Below, one piece after another: positions 33,468 to 35,707 of a stretch of DNA of 35,707 bases (positions within the stretch are counted from its first letter, which is position 1; every line of letters starts with the position of its first letter). The position numbers and the translations under genes are program-made. Under the pieces are notes generated by a model. It was not told the origin of the DNA and made no database searches. It worked only from the letters and a program-made list of their open reading frames with translations. Location: the NCBI GenBank assembly GCA_001803225.1, contig MHBF01000134.1, positions 1-35,707 of the forward strand. Direction: 5' to 3'. The stretch is from Lentisphaerae bacterium GWF2_44_16 (GTDB taxonomy: Bacteria; Verrucomicrobiota; Lentisphaeria; Victivallales; GWF2-45-14).

Positions 33468-34271
33468 ATGGCTAATATAACAGCGGAAATGGTAAGAGAC
33501 CTGCGCGATAAGACAGGCGCGGGTATGATGGATTGCAAAAGGGCCCTTGTCGAATCAAACGGTGATTTACAGGGTGCTATTGACGCCTTGAGAAAATCAG
33601 GCATAGCCAAGGCCGAGAAAAAGTCCGGCAGGGCCACCAAAGAAGGCAGGGTCATATCCTGTCTCGATGGAAATAAAGGATCTCTCGTTGAAGTGCTTTG
33701 CGAAACAGATTTTGTATCGACAAATGAGAAATTCACCGGCTTTATAAAATCAGTTTCTGAAAAAGCCCTTTCTTTTTTCTCCGACAACGGCGATATATCC
33801 GATAAGCTTCAGGAAGCTGAAAAAGATGTTGTTGTATCAATGATTTCCACCATCGGCGAAAATATGCAGATACGCAGGGCCGTAAGATGGGAAAGCAAAG
33901 GCGTTGTAGCTTCCTACCTGCACATGGGCGGCCGCATCGGCGTCATGATTGACGTGGAAGGCGAATGCGACAAAACCCTCCTGCATGAAATATGTATGCA
34001 TATCGCGGCTTTCAAGCCTCAGTATATTTGCGCGGGAGATGCTCCTGCCGAAATTATTGAGAAGGAAAAAGGAATCATGAAAGCCCAGCTTGCGGGAAAA
34101 CCCGCCGAGATGCTTGAAAAAATCGTCATGGGAAAAATCAACAAGTGGTATTCCGAAGTATGTCTCATGAAGCAGCCTTGGATAAAGGACGACAAGACAT
34201 CGCTTGATAAAGTAAATTCCAAAATAAAAGTAAATCGTTTTGTCCGCTGGGAAGTCGGCGAGGAAATCTGA
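33468..34271 (+). CDS. tsf: Elongation factor Ts
   Basis: This 267-residue protein is the guanine nucleotide exchange factor for EF-Tu. The N-terminal UBA-like domain has VRDLRDKTGAGMMDCKRALVES (residues 9-30) and DLQGAIDALRKSGIAKAEKK. The core begins GRVISCLDGNKGSLVEVLCETDFVSTNEKF, with the TDFV residues that contact EF-Tu. The C-terminal part is the usual coiled region with HIAAFKPQYI. AGGAG (33452-33456) precedes the ATG by 11 bases. It follows rpsB and ends at a clear terminator. Confidence 0.97.
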   Translation: MANITAEMVRDLRDKTGAGMMDCKRALVESNGDLQGAIDALRKSGIAKAEKKSGRATKEGRVISCLDGNKGSLVEVLCETDFVSTNEKFTGFIKSVSEKALSFFSDNGDISDKLQEAEKDVVVSMISTIGENMQIRRAVRWESKGVVASYLHMGGRIGVMIDVEGECDKTLLHEICMHIAAFKPQYICAGDAPAEIIEKEKGIMKAQLAGKPAEMLEKIVMGKINKWYSEVCLMKQPWIKDDKTSLDKVNSKIKVNRFVRWEVGEEI

Positions 34272-34301
34272 TTTATTGACTGTCAAGTTTTTCAAATATC
34301 T

Positions 34302-34333
34302 ATACGGCGCGTAAAAAACGCCGTATTTTTTTT
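34302..34333 (+). terminator. Rho-independent terminator after tsf
   Basis: ATACGGCG (34302-34309) pairs with CGCCGTAT (34319-34326) across a 9-base loop and runs directly into seven T residues. It lies 30 bases after the tsf stop and should end the rpsB-tsf transcript. Confidence 0.9.
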
Positions 34334-34385
34334 ATCTGGAAAAGTAGTACGGCTGTCTGCTTGATATGTTGAGGTTTGGAAAAAC

Positions 34386-34460
34386 TGGAGGCGTGGACCG
34401 GATTCGAACCGGTGAGTAAGAGTTTTGCAGACTCCCGCCTTACCACTTGGCTACCACGCC
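34386..34460 (-). tRNA. tRNA-Cys (anticodon GCA)
   Basis: The reverse strand gives a full cloverleaf. The acceptor stem is GGCGTGG/CCACGCC, the D-arm is AGCCAAGTGGTAAGGC, the anticodon loop CTGCAAA lies in a GAGT/ACTC stem, and the T-arm has CCGGTTCGAATCCGG. The discriminator is U73, a known tRNA-Cys identity base, and CCA is encoded (34386-34388). Confidence 0.95.
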
Positions 34461-34562
34461 TTGTATTCGCAGTTGAAGTGTGTAAAATAACCCGTACTGT
34501 AAATTTTTCCAGCCCCGCAATGATTTTTATTGATAAACTATTTTCTCTGAAAGGTGATCGGA

Positions 34563-35453
34563 ATGGATGATATAATCTATTGCTGCAAAATAACGGACAT
34601 GTCGGAAAATTCCGATATTCTCCCAGAGTTTTTTAACGCGTTTGACCTTGAATTCAGCACATGGAATAATCCGGGAGAAAAAATTGCCTGGCACACTGTT
34701 TATTCCAAAAACAGTGAAAAGGCGTGTGAAGCGGAAAAAATAATAATAGACCATATCGCCGAATGGAAAGAATACGGGATAAACATCGCTGAAACTCAAC
34801 TCCTTCAATTGAAAAAAGAAGACTGGAGCGAGGTTTGGAAAAAGTATTTCAATATTCAGCATATTTCCGAAAGGCTTGTCATCAAACCGAGTTGGCTGGA
34901 GTTTACTCCTTCACCTGAACAGGTAGTTGTGGAGCTCGACCCCGGCATGAGTTTCGGTACGGGCCAGCACCCGACGACTGTTTTCTGCCTGCGCATGATT
35001 GACAGGCTCTCGGAAAACGCCTCCGCTAAAAGCTTTCTTGACGCCGGATGCGGTTCCGGCATTCTCTCTATAGCCGCCTTCAAGCTCGGTTTTTCCAGAA
35101 TCTCCGCTTTCGACATAGACCCGGATGCCGTTAAAGTCGCAATGGAAAACTTCGACAAAAACAATATCAGCGAAACTGATGTCCTGATAAAAACCTCAGG
35201 AATCAAAGAATTCGCCGCGCTTAATCTGCAATACGATGTAATAGCGGCTAACATACTGGCCCCTGTGCTCATGGAAAATAAAGACATCCTCCTTTCAATG
35301 CTCAAAACAAACGGTTTCCTGATACTCGCCGGAATTCTTTCAATTGAATACGGAGAAGTCAGAGATTTTTTCCTCAATTCAGGCTGTACGGAGGAATACG
35401 TTCAATCCGAAAGAGAATGGACCGGCGGCCTTTTCAGGAAAAAGGTCAATTGA
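34563..35453 (+). CDS. prmA: Ribosomal protein L11 methyltransferase
   Basis: This 296-residue enzyme methylates ribosomal protein L11 using SAM. It has an N-terminal substrate-recognition domain (1-110), the hallmark DPGMSFGTGQHPTT (126-139), motif I FLDAGCGSGILSIAA (158-172), FDIDPDAV, and YDVIAANILAPVL matching the PrmA catalytic NIL(A) segment. Length is normal. The ATG at 34563 is chosen because AAGGTGA lies 5 bases upstream; an in-frame GTG at 34554 overlaps that site. It is co-directional with tsf but separated by a terminator and the reverse-strand tRNA-Cys. Confidence 0.95.
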   Translation: MDDIIYCCKITDMSENSDILPEFFNAFDLEFSTWNNPGEKIAWHTVYSKNSEKACEAEKIIIDHIAEWKEYGINIAETQLLQLKKEDWSEVWKKYFNIQHISERLVIKPSWLEFTPSPEQVVVELDPGMSFGTGQHPTTVFCLRMIDRLSENASAKSFLDAGCGSGILSIAAFKLGFSRISAFDIDPDAVKVAMENFDKNNISETDVLIKTSGIKEFAALNLQYDVIAANILAPVLMENKDILLSMLKTNGFLILAGILSIEYGEVRDFFLNSGCTEEYVQSEREWTGGLFRKKVN

Positions 35454-35458
35454 AAAAG

Positions 35459-35656
35459 TAAACGCACGTTTGTCAGGTTAAACGCACGTTACCTCGGAAA
35501 AGGAGTGCGTTTAGTTTGACAAACGGGTAAAAAAGGATTGTTTTTTTCATTTCAAGAGATGAGAATGCCTGCTCTTTGTGCGTTTAGTCTGACAAAAAGG
35601 GCAATACAATCCCCGGGCGTTACGCTCATTCAGTTTTTCGGACATACTAAACGCAC
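35459..35656. repeat. Five copies of TAAACGCAC in mixed orientation, possible mobile-element end
   Basis: The 9-mer occurs forward at 35459, 35479 and 35648 and reversed at 35505-35513 and 35578-35586. Three copies extend to a 19-base unit: TTTGTCAGGTTAAACGCAC (35469-35487) and, on the other strand, 35505-35523 and 35578-35596, which differ from each other at one base. The last 254 bases of the window hold no gene. Repeated end motifs of this kind with TGTCA/TGACA are reminiscent of IS21-family termini, but no transposase is visible. Confidence 0.7.
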
Positions 35657-35707
35657 GCCCTGTATTCTGCTCAAATTATTTATCGGCAAAGTATCACACC
35701 TTTTGTG

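Overview
The window looks like chromosomal DNA from a member of the Lentisphaerota (Victivallis-like), within the PVC superphylum. This is inferred from gene content, not from a marker-gene tree. The main clues are three short pseudopilins with an H-X9-DG motif and no Gly before the FTL(V/I)E motif, a four-helix-bundle protein with a Ser-Asp repeat linker, and many secreted glycosidase-like proteins next to pilins. Gene density is high, and several neighbouring genes overlap by 4 to 14 bases.

Region 1 (1-10557) is a sugar-degradation locus. It holds three tandem copies of an uncharacterised exported TIM-barrel-like protein (the first is only a C-terminal end), a cytoplasmic GH3 enzyme of the NagZ type, a 1043-residue exported multidomain protein that resembles beta-galactosidases, and two closely related pseudopilins, each at the 3' end of a hydrolase group. 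On the opposite strand is an N-acylglucosamine 2-epimerase-family protein. The second group is headed by a perfect sigma70-type promoter (TTGACA, 17 bp, TATAAT). A GGACAnTGTCC palindrome lies on its expected start site and a second copy lies 90 bp upstream, which suggests repressor control, possibly with looping.

Region 2 (10605-15905) is a compact co-directional cassette: FemAB-like acyltransferase, zinc-ribbon methyltransferase, second FemAB-like protein, second methyltransferase, DegT-fold PLP enzyme, and a four-helix-bundle protein. I know of no described pathway with this order, and it is the best candidate here for an undescribed biosynthetic unit.

Region 3 (15902-23003) holds threonine synthase and an LptF/LptG permease (minus strand), ribosome recycling factor, two GYF_2/DUF4190 membrane proteins (one fused to an H-X9-DG pilin-like domain), a GT39-type membrane glycosyltransferase, and a third pseudopilin.

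Region 4 (23235-31763) holds a 2-Cys peroxiredoxin, glucose-6-phosphate dehydrogenase, 6-phosphofructokinase in an operon with a lone receiver domain, a TM2 protein, a lipoprotein, and a surface-sugar operon (aminotransferase, WbpM/PglF-type dehydratase, SixA-like phosphatase).

Region 5 (31896-35707) holds tRNA-Arg(ACG), rpsB with a long Lys/Ala/Pro extension, tsf with its terminator, tRNA-Cys(GCA), and prmA. It ends in a gene-free stretch with five copies of a TAAACGCAC motif in both orientations, which may be the end of a mobile element.
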